From Marisa cornuarietis (Eukaryota; Mollusca; Gastropoda; Architaenioglossa; Ampullariidae), in contig SMMW01000619.1 of the NCBI GenBank assembly GCA_004794655.1, positions 3,084,001 to 3,148,000 of the forward strand: DNA of 64,000 nt, in the 5' to 3' direction. Position 1 is the first letter of the stretch; each line of letters begins with the position of its first letter. Made by a program: the position numbers and the translations under genes. Positions 22,373 through 36,764 of this stretch are shown here, in pieces. Below the pieces are notes generated by a model, which did not search any database, was not told where the DNA came from, and worked only from the letters and a program-made list of their open reading frames with translations.

Positions 22373-25300
22373 GGAAAATGTCTGATGAGGTAAGATTCCA
22401 TTTTCAGCGAAATTGTTTAAAGTCACACATTAGGAATTAAAATAAGCGCCATATTTCTAGTAATTTATTATTATATGTTCACTTATTTGTTTCCAGGGAA
22501 GTACCATCTTTCGGATGCAGCTGTCGACAGATGACTTTCAAACCGCTGATGACTATCAAGGTCGACACGACTGGTGTCGAGGACGATGAGGATTATTATT
22601 GTTATTATTATTATTCATAGACGGAAAAATAACATTAAATATGCAAACAAACCAACACAGCATCAAAAAATAGCAAGAACTTGTCGTCTAGGCAAGGTGG
22701 AGAAAGTTTTATTTGATGTTTGAAGTTTCAGGGGTAACAAGTAAGAAGAGGACCATTTTCTGGTATCGAGCGCGCATTTGTGAACACGACACAAGTCTGG
22801 AAGTACACGTGGAGCAAGAAGCAGGACCGCACAAGACAATTTTGTCATCAAAAGTTCCATCGATTTCGATTTTAATCCAGTTCCTCTGTATAGGCTTTTG
22901 TTAGAAACACGGGTAGTAGTGTCTTGATTGTTGTCAACCCCCAATTAGTGCGACCTTCATCAGGTTTAAATAGTTGAGAAAACAGCACCGGATTTTCCAG
23001 CTCTTTTTTTTTAAGGACTTTTTCCGGATGTAAAACGAAATGCGAGCTATGTGGAGTGCATGCATTCTTAGACCGATTTAGTAGGTGATTAGTATCCATG
23101 ACAAAGGTGTTGTCGAAGATAGCTCGAGAGACATTGTTGACACACACGGATCTGAAAGCTAATATGCGGACGATGTAGCAAGAAAGCACGTGGTTCGTAG
23201 AACAGAAAACTTCTTGATCCATAGATCCGTTACAGTTAAATTCGCAAACAAGTGATGGCGATAATAAACTGCAGACAAAATTGCCAAACGAAAAATAGGC
23301 TGCAGAGATCTTTAATATAGACAAAGATATTTATAGGTCGAGATGACCTAGAAGAACTATTTAGTACAGAGGTACACGATGCACAAACACCTCAGATCAA
23401 TAGGAAGACATCATAAGTCCACATAGATACCTGAATGAGACAAAATGACAGGAGCAGCAGCTGTGACACGATCACATATCGGGATGTATAATTATATATA
23501 AACACATAGTGGCACACAGATCAGCACACCACACCCAGCGGGTACAACAAATAACGGCCATTTTTACACAAACTGAGATAAGAGAGATAAAGAGAAATTA
23601 AAACATGAATGATTTATCAGATGAGCGACGAAAATAAATCAAGAGCGTCCGTAAAAAAAAACCAAAAAGGTGTGTACCAGAAGAACTATTTCAATATTTG
23701 ATTTTCATCAGTGGAGGACGGTACTAACTGGCTAGAAGCTAGTCATCTGCCAAGAAAAGCAAAGACATTCATGTACATAAGAGGAGTGAGAGATTGTGTG
23801 TGAGATATATATATATATATATATCAATGAACTTGTATTTATTGTATCTTCAAGCTTTCATTTCTTCATCCATTCATCTGCCGTACTGATCGTTAGCCTA
23901 TTGTTGACATTCCATTATTATTGTAACATTTTCAAGCATCCAGAAAATGGAGGCACCTGATTCTCTGAAGCTGAAGGTCCTTATTGCTGCTAACTTCTAA
24001 CCGAGCGCATGTTGAGCCAAAAACCACGGGAAAGAGAGACCTGTCCTTCAGCTCATCCACTGCTTTGTTGTTGATTTTGAAAGGGAAAGTGCTTCCACCT
24101 CTCGGTGATTTCGCACTACCCACTGCTTTTCTTTAAATCTGCCTTCAGCTATCCTGCACTTATCACCTGTACCGGTGTATTGATAGTAATGCATAGAACT
24201 GGAATATCTTTTGAGGATATTCATGCAGCATAATTCTTATTCACAAAGCTTCTTAAACTGTAAATAATTTGTGCAAATGCAATACAAAATAAAATTGTAC
24301 GTTATATGATATTAAAACAAAACTAAATTGTTATCTATTTTGTCTTGCTTACCTTTTTCACGATTTTGAAAAAGAAGTGTTACATTTGTTTTATTAAAAA
24401 AAATGTTAAATGCCTTATTTAAAATGTATATTTAATCAAAGAGATTATGCAGTGATCTTTGACTTTTATAAAGTTGAATTAACTGCCAAAGAGCTTAATC
24501 GCGTTTAACAAAAATGTTTTGATATGCAAGATGCTACCTGCTGATGTAAATTAAAATGTGTTTTAATTGCAAAAATACAGACTATTGTTATTTTTTAAAC
24601 ATCTGAGAAACTGGAGGAAATGTAGAATATAGAATGCACAAATACGCGTACACTCTTGCGAACACAGAGATAGAGACAACAGAAGAAAAGAAAAAGATTC
24701 TCATTTGCTGAGAACACGTTTTAACAATGACCTTATACAGCTACATCCAAAATGTGCTTAACTTCAATATTCATTTGAAAGTATCCGTGCAATAAAAAAA
24801 AATAATAATATTTAAATTTTAAACGGTTCTCTCGCTTCTTTCCAGTTGTCTTGGGTGGTACTTTCCTATTAATGGGAGACAATCATCTAAACGCTTGCAT
24901 GCAGACACGCGATACCTTGAGAAACGATGCATTTACCTCCCTTAATTTGAGAAGACACCAACAGTTAAGTCACACTTGTAGTCAAATAAAATTCTTGAGT
25001 GCCATTGATGACATCTGCTCAACGTGGGTATTTCCTGGTAGCCCGTTCTGTCATAAGTTTGCAGGTCTGTGATTGTGTTTATTATTTTCATTCACCCTGA
25101 CGAGTTATGCAGGGACCACCAGCAGCCCAGTGTAACAACTAACACCTACTGCAGTGAGAATTATAAGGACCTGGAGTAAGAGTTTGTCTTTAGAGACATT
25201 CTCTGTATCTAATGTGAGAAATACTCGGACCTGGGTTCAGCTGTCGTCTCTAGGCACACTTTCTGTAAGACACCTATTCACCCCGTTCAAGAGTTGTGTC

Positions 25301-28212
25301 CGCTTACTCAGGTTTACGCCCCCTTCATCCTTCTTAGTCCATAAAGAGCTTAATTACCACAGTGAACTCTTCCCCATCAGATAAATCAAACAACTGAATG
25401 AAGAGTCGGGCTGAAGGCATTACCTTTTTTGAGCCTTTTTTTTAATTGTAAATCATTCTTCTGTCAAGGGGCGGCTAGACTGTAAACAGTCATATTGTAA
25501 TTTGATTGTTTGGACTAATACCTATCAAACGTAAATATCTACAAAACGTGTCAGAATATTTGCTTCCTAATGGTTGATGAATGAATAGAAGGATACATAA
25601 ATAACGAAGAAGGAGGCAGCATTTCTATTCGGGTACTTTTGATACAATCAACCCGCAGTTTCCTGGTGCTTGACTACTAGGTAGCCATTGGCCTACTGAT
25701 CCATTAGTCAAGAACAGAAATATAAAAATCGTATAAAATCTTTCATATATTTGAAAGATAATAAACGTAACTTTACAGCCCACCCACCAAGTGTGAACAA
25801 GTAACAGGTACTTGGTTTATCAAGGGAAGTAAAAGCAAAAGAAAGGGTTTGTGCTTCAACTTCAACATACCGTGCTTTAGACACGGTGGACCACTTACGT
25901 CGAAGACTGTTCCGAGCACTAGGCTATGAGACTTTTGTCGTTTTCCCTCTTTTCTGTTTTTTTTTTATTTATTTTTTTTGGAAGGAAGGTTTACTGGTCA
26001 GCTGCAAGCGGCGCCTGGAGTGGTAGTTAGCGCTAATTAAGCGCCCAAGAAGGTAAATGTTTCTGTTTTGTTCTGCAAGCATACGAATCGCTTTTTTGAC
26101 GGTTTCTTAATTAACTGCTCGGCAAATGGCCTTTTGTTTTCTCCCTTATGTTGTGCTAGGTTGGTGGGACGAGGGGAAGAAGGAGAGCATCTCACGTGGA
26201 AAAGGTAAAAATAACATTGCAGTTGTGAATGGCTGTGACAGTTTTAGGTGCACGTCTGTCGGGCCCCGTCAATTGCAGCCAAAGGTAAATTTGAAGAAGG
26301 AGGGTGCCTGCCCATTAACTGCATGCGTGTTTGGCGGCCAGGGTGGATGCCCCGCGCTGCCCCTGAAAGAGCAGGGCAAGAGGGCGTGAGAACAGGGGAG
26401 GTCAGTGAACGAGCGATCTGTGTCAGCATCCAGCATCAGGTGACAGTCCCCTGGCTAATCACAGTTACAGGTGCGGAAACACGGTTAGTGAGAGAGAAAG
26501 AGGAGAAAAAGTATGTGCTATTGAACACACAACAAAATATAAATATACTGTTTCAAACAGAAACAAATCCAGCCCACAAAACAAACAAACAAAATTGAAA
26601 ATAGGTAGCCCTTGATCTGGGGGTGGAAAAATCATGAACCGTATACAGGCCGCGAGAGAGGCATGAGAGAGGGGAGAAGGTAAGGTGAGAGAGTCAACAA
26701 ATTAGACATGTCGGAAATTTCATTCGTTCCTCCTTTCTTCCAACATTTATTCATTCATTTATTCATTGCTTACTTATTCTAGGATTGATTTAAATATTTA
26801 GGGGAGATTAGCACAGACATAGACAATCGCGGGCATACCGAACTAAATTTAAATTAGCAAAACAAACAAACAAACAAACAAACAAAACCAAAAACCGACG
26901 AATTAAGAAGTAACATCTATTTGCGGACGTAATAAGATATGCAGAAAATTATTTATTTGGACACTTATACAATCAAAAGAATAATCAATAAGGAATATTA
27001 GTTTCTCTCAATTTAAGTAGCCCAAACGAAAATGAATCTCTCATTTCTCTAACTTTAACCAAAGTAAGTTTTTTTCTTAACAAGGAGTCAGATGCAATTC
27101 TTCCCTGAAAATTCCGGCTAACGTTGAAGCATAACGATGCGTGATCGTCTCGAGACCCTCCTCCTAAACCTACAGGCTCTAAACAGTTATATGGAATCCA
27201 CCAAGTGAAAGGACTGATTTAAAAAAAAAACGCAAGAAAAATCCCTCCTCCCTGCTTTCTCAACCAGCTCCCAACCCACCCCCACTAGCCGGAAAAAGTG
27301 GCAACGGTCATTTTTATTTCTTTTAAGAAACAGTTCTCTCGTCTGATCTTTGCCTCAGTCCGACCCTACAATTATGATACGTGGCTGCTCACTTCACTAA
27401 AAGATGGTGTTTATCTACCAGAAATCGCTGCCGGGCGCGCGCAGCCCTTTTGTTGACCATTTCGAAATCAGCGTGCGGTGCCAGAAAAGGGCAGCAGGAG
27501 CTGAGAGTCCTCAGCGCCAATCCTTTCTGGGAAAGGTCCGTGCACCGGACAATGGGCTGGAACCTGGTCCGGACAGCAGGCAGCGCACGAGAGCCTGTGG
27601 ATCGAAGAGTCGACACAAAAGGCCACTTACGGTCCGCCAGCGCGCGGGGGGGGGGACTGGGCGAGTCTTTAAGGAATCTTGCGGGGAGGGGGACAATGCA
27701 CGAGAGATCTTGCCCTGTAGTCGAGAGGCGAGATTTTTAGCCAGAAACGGTGGAGTGGAACTGGTACAAAAAAGTAGTTCCAGCCTTCTCACTTTCCGCT
27801 ACCTTCGCCAGTCTCAGCCGCCTAGCCAAAATTTAACCCTTTCCTGCCTTGTGCTTGAGGAAAATGTTAACCCTCTATTTCGTCGCTCTTTCCCTCTATC
27901 CCTCTATCCCTCTCTGTCTGTCTCTCTTTCCCTCACTCCGCCCCCACCCCCGCCCTAAATATGGGGTAGGGGTTAGGTATGTGTGTATGTTATCACATTC
28001 TCACGTTTTTCCCACTTAATTATCTTAATATTACAAGTACATGCTTCGTTAATGCTGTATCGACAACAGAAATCTTGAGCCGACCAACTGTTTTGCGCGA
28101 CTAAACATAGTTCTTCAGCTCACCAAGATGATCAGACAGAACAAGACACATTCTACTCCCTCATCAATGTCTTCAACTCTTTCTGATCGAACGTTATTGG
28201 CGCTTCTTTAGA

Positions 28213-28213
<1 letters not shown>

Positions 28214-28265
<52 letters not shown>
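28214..28265. repeat. (CA)n microsatellite
   Basis: About 26 CA units. Confidence 0.97.
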
Positions 28266-28266
<1 letters not shown>

Positions 28267-31200
28267 CTGTCACTATCTCTTACATCGACCATAGTACACT
28301 GACACTGATATCAGACCATACCACTCTAATGTCCATAACCAGTCACGTGGTTGGCTACACATATTTTATCAACGCTCCTCAAAACTTGGAGAGACATGAG
28401 AAGAAACATAAATAAATAAATGAATAAATAAATAAATAAATACGCCATCTGAACAATGTTGCCCATGAGAGCTGTACATCTATGTAAAGAAATTTCAATC
28501 ACTAGTCTCTTCTCAGCTAGGCTTCAAGCTGCTCACATCTAGCCCAGAGAAAAGTGAATAAAATGTATGCGTTTGTGCTGCAAGATCCAATAATATTAAT
28601 GGTTCGTGAAGGCTGATGAAATGCTCATAACCTTATACACGTTCTTCCTAACCAGCTCCGGGAGTGTTGACTGTCTGGAAATCACCCGTGAATACTCTAA
28701 GTCCCGAGCTTTCAGAGGAGCGGCTGACACGTCAAGACAGACCACCTCAGGACTCCGATTAAACATAATCTACCCCTGGCCATACTCTCTGACTTGGTTT
28801 TCCTCTCACAAATACGCGATTCAGCTCCACGGGGAGGTGATCTGTAGATACTGCATGTCCACAGCCAAATGGAAGTGCAAACTGAAATCAGCTTAGTCAG
28901 TACCTCCCCTCGCCACTGGGATTTGTTCTGAGCTGAGGTTTATGATGTCAAAAGGCTGCCACCTAAAAGAAGTCTTCCGAGGACTTCACTGGACATTACA
29001 GACAAGTTTGTATTGGCCATTCTCTTTTCTTTAGAGAACAATGTTCACTCTTCGTGATCGCAAACTTTCAACTTTGTAAAAGGAACACAAATTATCATTG
29101 CTTTACACCAGATTCTCAAAGAAATTATTTTATTGACTGGGGTGAGCAGATTTTATTGATGGAAAGTTGTGTATTGTCAACCTTCGCATTTGTGATTTAT
29201 CAAGTTTTGGTGCAAAAAGCAGGATAGCTTGTCTCAACCTGGTGTTTTCATAATATTTACAAAATGGTTATGATATGGTCAGAGTGTCAAGGAAGTTAAG
29301 TTCGTCGTCGATAATTTTGGCTCTGAAAAAGAAATAAACATGGAAAAATGATCTGACCCTGTCACTTTAAGGCCATGAAATATCCAGTGATAGCCATTCA
29401 AAACCATCCGCATGAAGAATCTGAAACTGATTCTGCCAAAACAAATGTTGCCCTTTCAGTCATATAATCGAGCAGAAAATGTAATAAGCAGTGAAATATA
29501 ACTCCTAACTTCGCTGTGTTCATTTTTACTGGAAATTAATCACTGATTCTGGATATACAAGATTTACTAACTAGCATGTCCAATCCCTCTTACATTTTTC
29601 TTCGTCTGTTGGAAGAGATGTGCATAGTTCCTTGCTGGGGCAGTGTCCCTATCGTTACTCTGACAGCAGGGAGCCTGCACTTGTTTTTATCTCGAACACG
29701 TCTTCATTCGCAGATGGTGGTCCGGTGGTACCGTAGTTCGTCCTGAACACAGCTGTCGATCGGGGGGTGAGGAGGGGTGAAAGACGGGGAACCGTAAAAG
29801 GGTTAATGCATGCTTGCTGTGTGGAGACGGCGGTGGGAGGGGCTCTCGGAGTGTGAGAAAGAAGAGATTACAGCTCATCTCGACCGTCGGTCACAAAACA
29901 GCAATCTGCGGCAAGGGCCCTAATGACAAAACGGGTCGAGCGTTGAAAAGGCCCGCCAGCGAGTTGTCGTCCTTTGCCGCCTTATTCCCCCTCCCTCTTC
30001 CCCAACCTCCCCTTCACCCCAGTTCTTGTCTTTCACCAACACTCGCCCCGTCTCTTCGCTCTGCGATGCCGTTGAATAAGCTGAGAGGGAGACAGTCTGC
30101 CTGCATACACTTAATATTGTGCGCTACAACACTGGACAGGAAATCTGGTTCTTATTGTGGTTTGTTATTATGGGTATAAATACTACACATTTAATAATCT
30201 TTGGCCAACTCATATCTTATGCTCCGTTTCTACTGTGTCTGCTTTCCATTTCTCCTTTTATTTTGCAGTCAGTAGAGGTAACAGGCCATAGCCGCTTGGG
30301 GGTAAGAGAAATTAAATGTAAGTGGCTCACCGTGTCTAAAGAGTGTTATGTGGAAGGAGCCCCCATCCTTTTCTTCCAGCTTTTATCTTCTTTGATTAAA
30401 CTGTTTGTTTGCCCTGGCTGCATAACGGGTACATGAACAAAAGGGGCTGGAAAGGTTAGTCGTGGGGTTTCATTCACTACCCAGAACAAGCTTGGAACCA
30501 GCAAATTTTTGTAGTGTAGTTGACCGTACACCAGACCCAAGAGAATCTCTCGGACAGCAAAACAGAGACTCGCTTCTTCATTCATGTGCTTTTTTTTCCT
30601 TTTCAGCAACAGATATATAGAACTGGCTGACTAACTGACCCAGTCAGTCAGACAGTAATATGGTGAGTATACTGATAATCTACCCTCACATTTATGTCCG
30701 ATTAGATAAACAAATAATGGAATAATCGTCGACAAGCTAGTAAAATTCCGTAATCGCCGAAACAGATGGAGGAACGGCACGTTTGATAGCATTCAAACAG
30801 TCAATCCTTTCAAGTTTCAAGGACCCTTGCCGCCGATCCCCTTGCTCGCTTAATGATCCAGATTTCCTAATAATTCAAATCGGGTTGTCTCCCCGACGAT
30901 CCCGGAACTCTCTAATGTTTGAGGTTATTTCAGTCGGAAGTACCGTGTTTAGTTGAGAAATACAATTACCCCTGTCATAGATCGATTCAAATTGGATTCG
31001 AAAAACCTCTCCCTGCCTTAAATCGTAAAGGCGGTGTGTTAACGGTAGGAGCTGCCGCCACCAACACGAGGAACGTGCCAGAAGAGAAAGAGAACTTATT
31101 CCAGGGGGGCGCTTTAAACATAGAGCATGGAATTAGATGAAAGAAAGAGTAATTTTACCCGATATCCCATCATCTGTTGTTCGACTGATGGTCCTGATGA

Positions 31201-32466
31201 AGTCATATGTTAAAAAAAAAACTTTCCATAGCTGTGTTGGGGGTTAACCGTGTGTCTCCATAGTTTTTGTGCACGTGCAACATATCAAACATACATATAA
31301 TTTGTCGATCCATTAGACTGCACATGGTATTGAGAAACACCTGCGAAATAAACGCTTCGGTGTAAGGGGAGACACTTCACTGAAGCTCGTTAGCTTTGCT
31401 ATATTTTCTCATCAGTATACCAGAGAAAGAGAGAGAGAGAGAAACCCCAAACTATTATAGTTCATGCCCCCATTTTTTTTTCTGTGCAAGTGAAATCATT
31501 GCAGATCTCAACACGGATATCTCTATTTTGCCGATACTTCCTTCCCAGCCTCCAGGTCTCCTTTGGCGGGTGAGGACTTCTCTTGAAATGTTTGTCTTCC
31601 TCTCTTTCCCTCTCTCTCCTCTCCGTTGCCGAAGTTCTTTTTGTCTCTTGTCTTGGCCTCGAGAGGACAGCCTTCCTTTCCGTCGGCCCGTGCGCTTGAT
31701 TCGAATCAGGCGAGGAAGACATTTTAATTGGAGTTTCTGTCAAGGATTTTGGAATGGCGTGGTAACTTTGCCAGACGTGCACTAAAAGGCTAAACACTAG
31801 CTTGGAGTTTGACCGCTGGCATCATCTCTTGAAGCGCGATAGCTCACTGGAAAAAAAACTGACTGACATCCTTCTTATGCTTGTCTTTTCGGAAGTTCTA
31901 TAACTCGCCTCCAGGTGGTGTACGTGTTTGTTTTTAACTAAAAGCAATAAGAAGAGACACATATCTGTGTGTTTAAAACCCTTGTAGCTTCTATAGATTA
32001 TAAAACAGAAATCTGTTATTTTTCTCATCAACAATGATTGTTGTTGTTGTTGTTGTGTGACTTAAATCTGCACCCACCACATCGCTGCTAACATGTATAG
32101 CAGTTGTCAATCCTATTTAGAAAGAATTTCAGGTTTGCGTTGGAAAACTTGTCATCTATGAGGGATAAAAGTTATAAGGCTAGTTCTATCAGGGTGGTGG
32201 TGACAGAAGGAGGGGAATATGGAGGAGAAACGTGCTCCCGCTTGTTGTCACGGTTACCTGCCGTATCGGCCACTTCCCTTTCATTTCTTTACAGACTACT
32301 CTGCTTCATTAAAAGCTGACAAGGTGTCTTTGTTACAGTTTATTTCGGTTTATCTCGGGAAAAACAGATAATGTCAAAGAGCTGACTACCAAGTGGCGGA
32401 CTTGTTTGATCACCCCGTCTTCGTCTTCCGAATCAATTTTGTTTTGTATCTCAGTGTTTTCTAAAC

Positions 32467-32469
<3 letters not shown>

Positions 32470-32529
<60 letters not shown>
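32470..32529. repeat. (CA)n microsatellite
   Basis: About 30 CA units. Confidence 0.97.
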
Positions 32530-32533
<4 letters not shown>

Positions 32534-32734
32534 AAATGGGAATAGGCATCAACAGCCACTCTAAACTTTATCGTTTTCTTCCTTAAAAAAGCAATCTTTA
32601 AAAACAGGAATCTTTCAGAAATACACAGAACAAAATCAGGTAATTGGAGAGTTAGACACTTTATTTTGTGCTTATTCTGGAAGATAATGTTTCTTTCATT
32701 GGTACTTCGTATGTACGTACTCGAGGGGAAGCTC

Positions 32735-32882
32735 ATAACCGATGGTTTACAGCACTGGCGTCCAGATGTGCGCTGGTTCGATACTCTTACTGCGTCGCGA
32801 TTTTCCCCCTAGTCGACCCAACTTTCGGGAATAGGCACCTAACTTTACAAAGAATTGGGATAGGCAAAGCAGCAATGGAAAA
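32735..32882 (+). mobile_element. SINE fragment related to the 55966-56175 copy
   Basis: A B-box-like CTGGTTCGAT at 32773 is followed by TAGTCGACCCAAC, ATAGGCACCTAACTTTA and GGATAGGCAAAGC. Their order and spacing parallel those in the tRNA-derived SINE at 55966 (CTGGTTCGAG, TGACCACCCAG, ATGGTTACCTAATTTAT, GGGATAACAGGCAAAGG). The A box region is degenerate. Confidence 0.45.
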
Positions 32883-34223
32883 AAAGAATAATACTATCAC
32901 AAAAGCTTAGCCCTGAGAAAAAAATGTGATCACTAACACCTCACTCCCAACTGACAGAAAAAAGGTAAGAAGACGTCCTTTACTTTCATTTATGAACTCG
33001 GAGCGATTCCTCTGGCTGCAGGTCAAGCCGAATCAATAAAAACAACCAAAAACAAAACAACATAAAGCAACAAGCAATGAGCCAAAGCTCACAAAAATTC
33101 AAATAAATTAACATCAGACCTTTTTTGCGGCGAACTTAGGCGGTGGTACTTTGCAAGATGATAGAAACACTGATTTTAAGGCTATCGCAGGATCATTTCT
33201 ATTGAAAGGACGGACTCGTGTGATTGAGTAATGTTGACGCAGACGTTTGTATACTGTAACAACACGAGCTACATACATACATATATATATATATATTCAT
33301 TATTACACGGGCGCTTCCCTAGCTCAGGGTAAAAAAAAGACGATTGTGGGATTTAAATAAGGAGAAAGAATCTTCTCTCTTCTGGTAGCGAAGTTTAAGT
33401 CCTTCCTGGCAAATAATAAAAAATGACTGTCTGAGAAGTTCATAGAAGGTGATGCTAGTTAACTTGGTTGCAATATATATATATATATAACGAGCATTTT
33501 GGTCAGTTTTTGTTAAGCCAACACACGTGTATTGAACTGCATTCTAAATTCTGTTGTCACCGTGGGCTGATGCCAGATCGTCTAATCAGAATAAAATATT
33601 GTCCAATCAGCAAGTCTACAATTGTGACATCATAAATGATGTTGACCTCTTTTCAAAACTTAGATGGAAGCTGTCAAGTACAAAGGCCTACACCCTCGCT
33701 AATGGAGCAGAAGCGTTGGCTCAGATTGTGAGAATTCTTATGTTTCTATTAATGAAAGAACACCAATAATTTTTCTCTCCTTTTAAAGATAAAGACAACA
33801 GAATGCATGTCACATGCTCGTACGTAAGGGGGCCTCTGTGGCTGTGCATTTGCTGACAGTCGGACTGTTGAGCTTCATGGTGGTACACGACAAGTGGTCG
33901 CATCTTAAGAGCAGGCAGCACGTCAGTGTCAGAGTCACGTGGTGGGAAATGGCCACGAAGAACATCAGGCAAGAATCCACGCTGACTGGCTGTTTCCCGA
34001 TGAACCTCACTTTAGGAATAAAAGCGAACTGAAACAGGAAAAAATACCGTCTGCGACTCGCTATGGGATAAGAGTGCTCCAGAGTACATTCAACCGAAAG
34101 CATGCGAACCCATGACGCCTACGAGCACAGGCATTATATTCGAGGACCAAAGTTCATTATAGGATCACAGGTCTATCACAAGCTGGCGTGAGATGCAAAC
34201 ACTAGTTGCATTCACTTTTCAAA

Positions 34224-34263
34224 ACACACACACACACACACACGCACGCACGCACGCACGCAC
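34224..34263. repeat. (CA)n/(CGCA)n compound microsatellite
   Basis: CA units change into CGCA units towards the 3' side. The same CA-to-CGCA arrangement occurs at 42534-42600. Confidence 0.95.
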
Positions 34264-36261
34264 CTCCGTCCTTTCTGGCCTGGGTATCCACTACACTACT
34301 CATCACCCTCTTCACCAGCTCGAGAGAGGGTGCGAGCTGCCCTAGGGGGGCGCTTCTAGCACAAGGGACGTGAACACTCAGACATGCAATCAACGTTTGT
34401 TCAATTTCTGTCCACTTCAAACCTGTTCTGCCCTCGGTTCCTGGACGCGCGCCCAATGAGAACGCTCAGCTGCCAGCACAAAGCGCCACCACCTCCATAC
34501 CGACAGACATTTATAGCCCAAACAATCAGGGAGGGGAAAAAGATTCCTTCTCGTCGTAAAGGCGTTGTTTACGAGTCTCCAAGTACGGAAGACAGACAGA
34601 AGTCTGCTTATTTTGCTCTTTTTTTTGAGAGAAAACAAATCAGAAGGCACTACATACTCACACACAAACATACACAGAGACTCAAAGACACACATATATA
34701 TATACACATAGACACATTTCTCTATGCTGGCAGTCTAAATGAGAAGAAATAAATATACAGAAACAGTTGAGAAACACGTAGTAAAGGTTATACTATGTCT
34801 ATGTAGACGATGAGTGGCATTTACACATTCTTTTGTGGCCATAGTTATAAGCCTGAGGAACATCCGTACTCTTCCGGTGTGTTTCACCTCCAGTCAATAC
34901 CTGCAGCCCTAGTAAGTCCTTTACCTCGATACTTGCAGCCCTAATAAGCCCTCCACTTTATACCTACAACACAAACAATCTCTCCACTCCATACCCACAG
35001 GCCTTCATCTTCCCTCAATGGACCTTTTTCCCACAAGCGCCATCTTGAATCCATACCGAGGCCTCATGGGCCGGTGTAGTGTCTACCAAAACATGTAAGC
35101 TCTGATCTTTGTATCGAAAATTCCGTAAATTTAAATCTGGAAGTCAACCCACGTTCCCACATTTACGATTAACGAAGAACGAAGACTTCAAAAAAAAAAA
35201 AAAAGACTAGACTGATAGTAAGTCTTTGCTTCTCTTGCAACATATTATGTTTATGTGACACTGCTTTGTAATGGGCGGTATGATGCCAATGGAGCTTTTA
35301 ATTGTTAGTGTGCTCTTACTGATCAGGCTTTTCTTAACAGCATGAAAGACAGAAGTAGTAAATTATTACAGATATCAGATATATTTATTTTCTCGTCTTT
35401 GCTTTCACTTCGTCAAGCATATTCTGCCATTTTTAGTCTTGACTGAAGATTTATAGGGGAACTAACTCTCCAGGTAAGATCAATCAATCAATACACATGT
35501 ATCGAGGTAGGCAAAGACGCTTTATTAAAATGCACTGTTTATGTTTTTCTGCAAACTTTCTGCACAAAAGTCGCAATAAAGGACAAACAATCGGTTACAA
35601 TAATTTTGTTTTCATAAACAAGTGACTTCTGCAAAAGGTTGTCAACGAAGGACAATCGACTGATGTGCGCTGATAAAGAGACAACAATGAACGTGCGCCG
35701 GTCATTTCGACCAAAAACCATATCGGCCCAGCTTTATCGACTTCCCACCTGACTGGAATTGACCCCCACCATGACCATCCGTCCTACGTGAGACAACAAA
35801 CCAAAAGTAGAATCGAACAGGTGCAGGCTAAATGAGTGCACCTGTAACGTCTGCATAATATTATTAAGAACTTCCAAGCTAAAGAAAAATGACAATTAAA
35901 GCTTTAAAAAATGATGTAAGAGATGGACCACTGTGATATTGTCACTGATATTGCCGATACATTTAACACGACCTCCATGCTAAGGAATAATGATGATAAA
36001 GGCTTTAAAAACAAGAATTTAAAAAAAAACATCTTTTTATACGTAATTATGAAATTTCTTCTCCTAATGTATATTAGCAAGCGGCCATTTGTGCTTAGTA
36101 AGATGGTGGCTGAACTTGCTAGAACAACGCATGGGTCCGTTGATAACACTGATTTACAACCCCGTTGAGCACAGTAAAAAAAAGAATCATCTAATTATAT
36201 AAGTATAAGTATAAGTAGCTTACAATACATGTCTGCGAAGAATCGAAAGAACTTGTGTCTC

Positions 36262-36266
<5 letters not shown>

Positions 36267-36311
<45 letters not shown>
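36267..36311. repeat. (GT)n microsatellite
   Basis: About 22 GT units. Confidence 0.97.
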
Positions 36312-36559
36312 GGAGGGGCGGAATATTCCCTTTGAATATAAAAAAGGTAAAAAAAAGCAAGAAAAGAAAAGAATAACAAAATAATCCCTGTTTACATAAA
36401 TAACAACAATAACAGTTACTTTTATCTCTGATGGAAACTTTGTATACGTTTCGAAAAACAAACCATACTAAACGTAATATTTTGGAATGGTCACCATCAA
36501 CACCATCATCCTCGTCGTCATTTTTTTGTTTAATTCTTCATCGCCTTTATCACGTCTCA

Positions 36560-36764
36560 TGTTCGTAATGAATGTTCCTGCAACACCATCGTGGCGAACC
36601 ACGCTTCCTCTCTGTTAATGTTCATCGACGCACGACAAAGATAAGTGTGATTGGTGACGACAGGAGGCAGACAAGGCGTGACACGTGACGCGTGTTGATA
36701 ACCCGCTTCTCCTAGCGACGTTGGCAGCAACCGTCAGTCTTGTCTTCAGCAGCAGCCGCCGACG
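36560..36764 (+). promoter_or_regulatory. Putative promoter and leader of the microexon gene
   Basis: This short stretch is CpG-richer than its surroundings and holds TGACACGTGACGCG near 36679 (overlapping E-box and CRE-like words) and CAGCAGCAGCCGCCGACG just before the ATG at 36765. No TATA box is clear. The assignment rests on position and composition only. Confidence 0.35.

Larger units (their letters stand above)
22640..36560. other. 14-kb intergenic region without a supported gene
   Basis: I followed open frames and splice signals on both strands and found no segment with recognisable protein motifs. Contents: (AT)n at 23808-23823, (CA)n at 28214-28265, 32470-32529 and 34224-34263, tetranucleotide AAAT/AAAC runs, SINE-like fragments near 30320 and 32735, and a CpG-richer patch at about 27380-27760. 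The longest frames (22872-23324 minus, 27404-27958 plus) are unremarkable in composition. Confidence 0.55.

Noticed and set aside
22872..23324. Minus-strand open frame of 150 codons
   Set aside because: No recognisable motif, no supporting splice signals, and it lies in the presumed 3' flank of the six-cysteine protein gene. A chance frame is likely, although I cannot exclude a lineage-specific gene.
27404..27958. Plus-strand open frame of 184 codons, with overlapping frames on both strands
   Set aside because: Several frames are open at once because the segment is CpG-rich, and the end is a pyrimidine tract coding Ser/Pro runs. Nothing marks it as protein.
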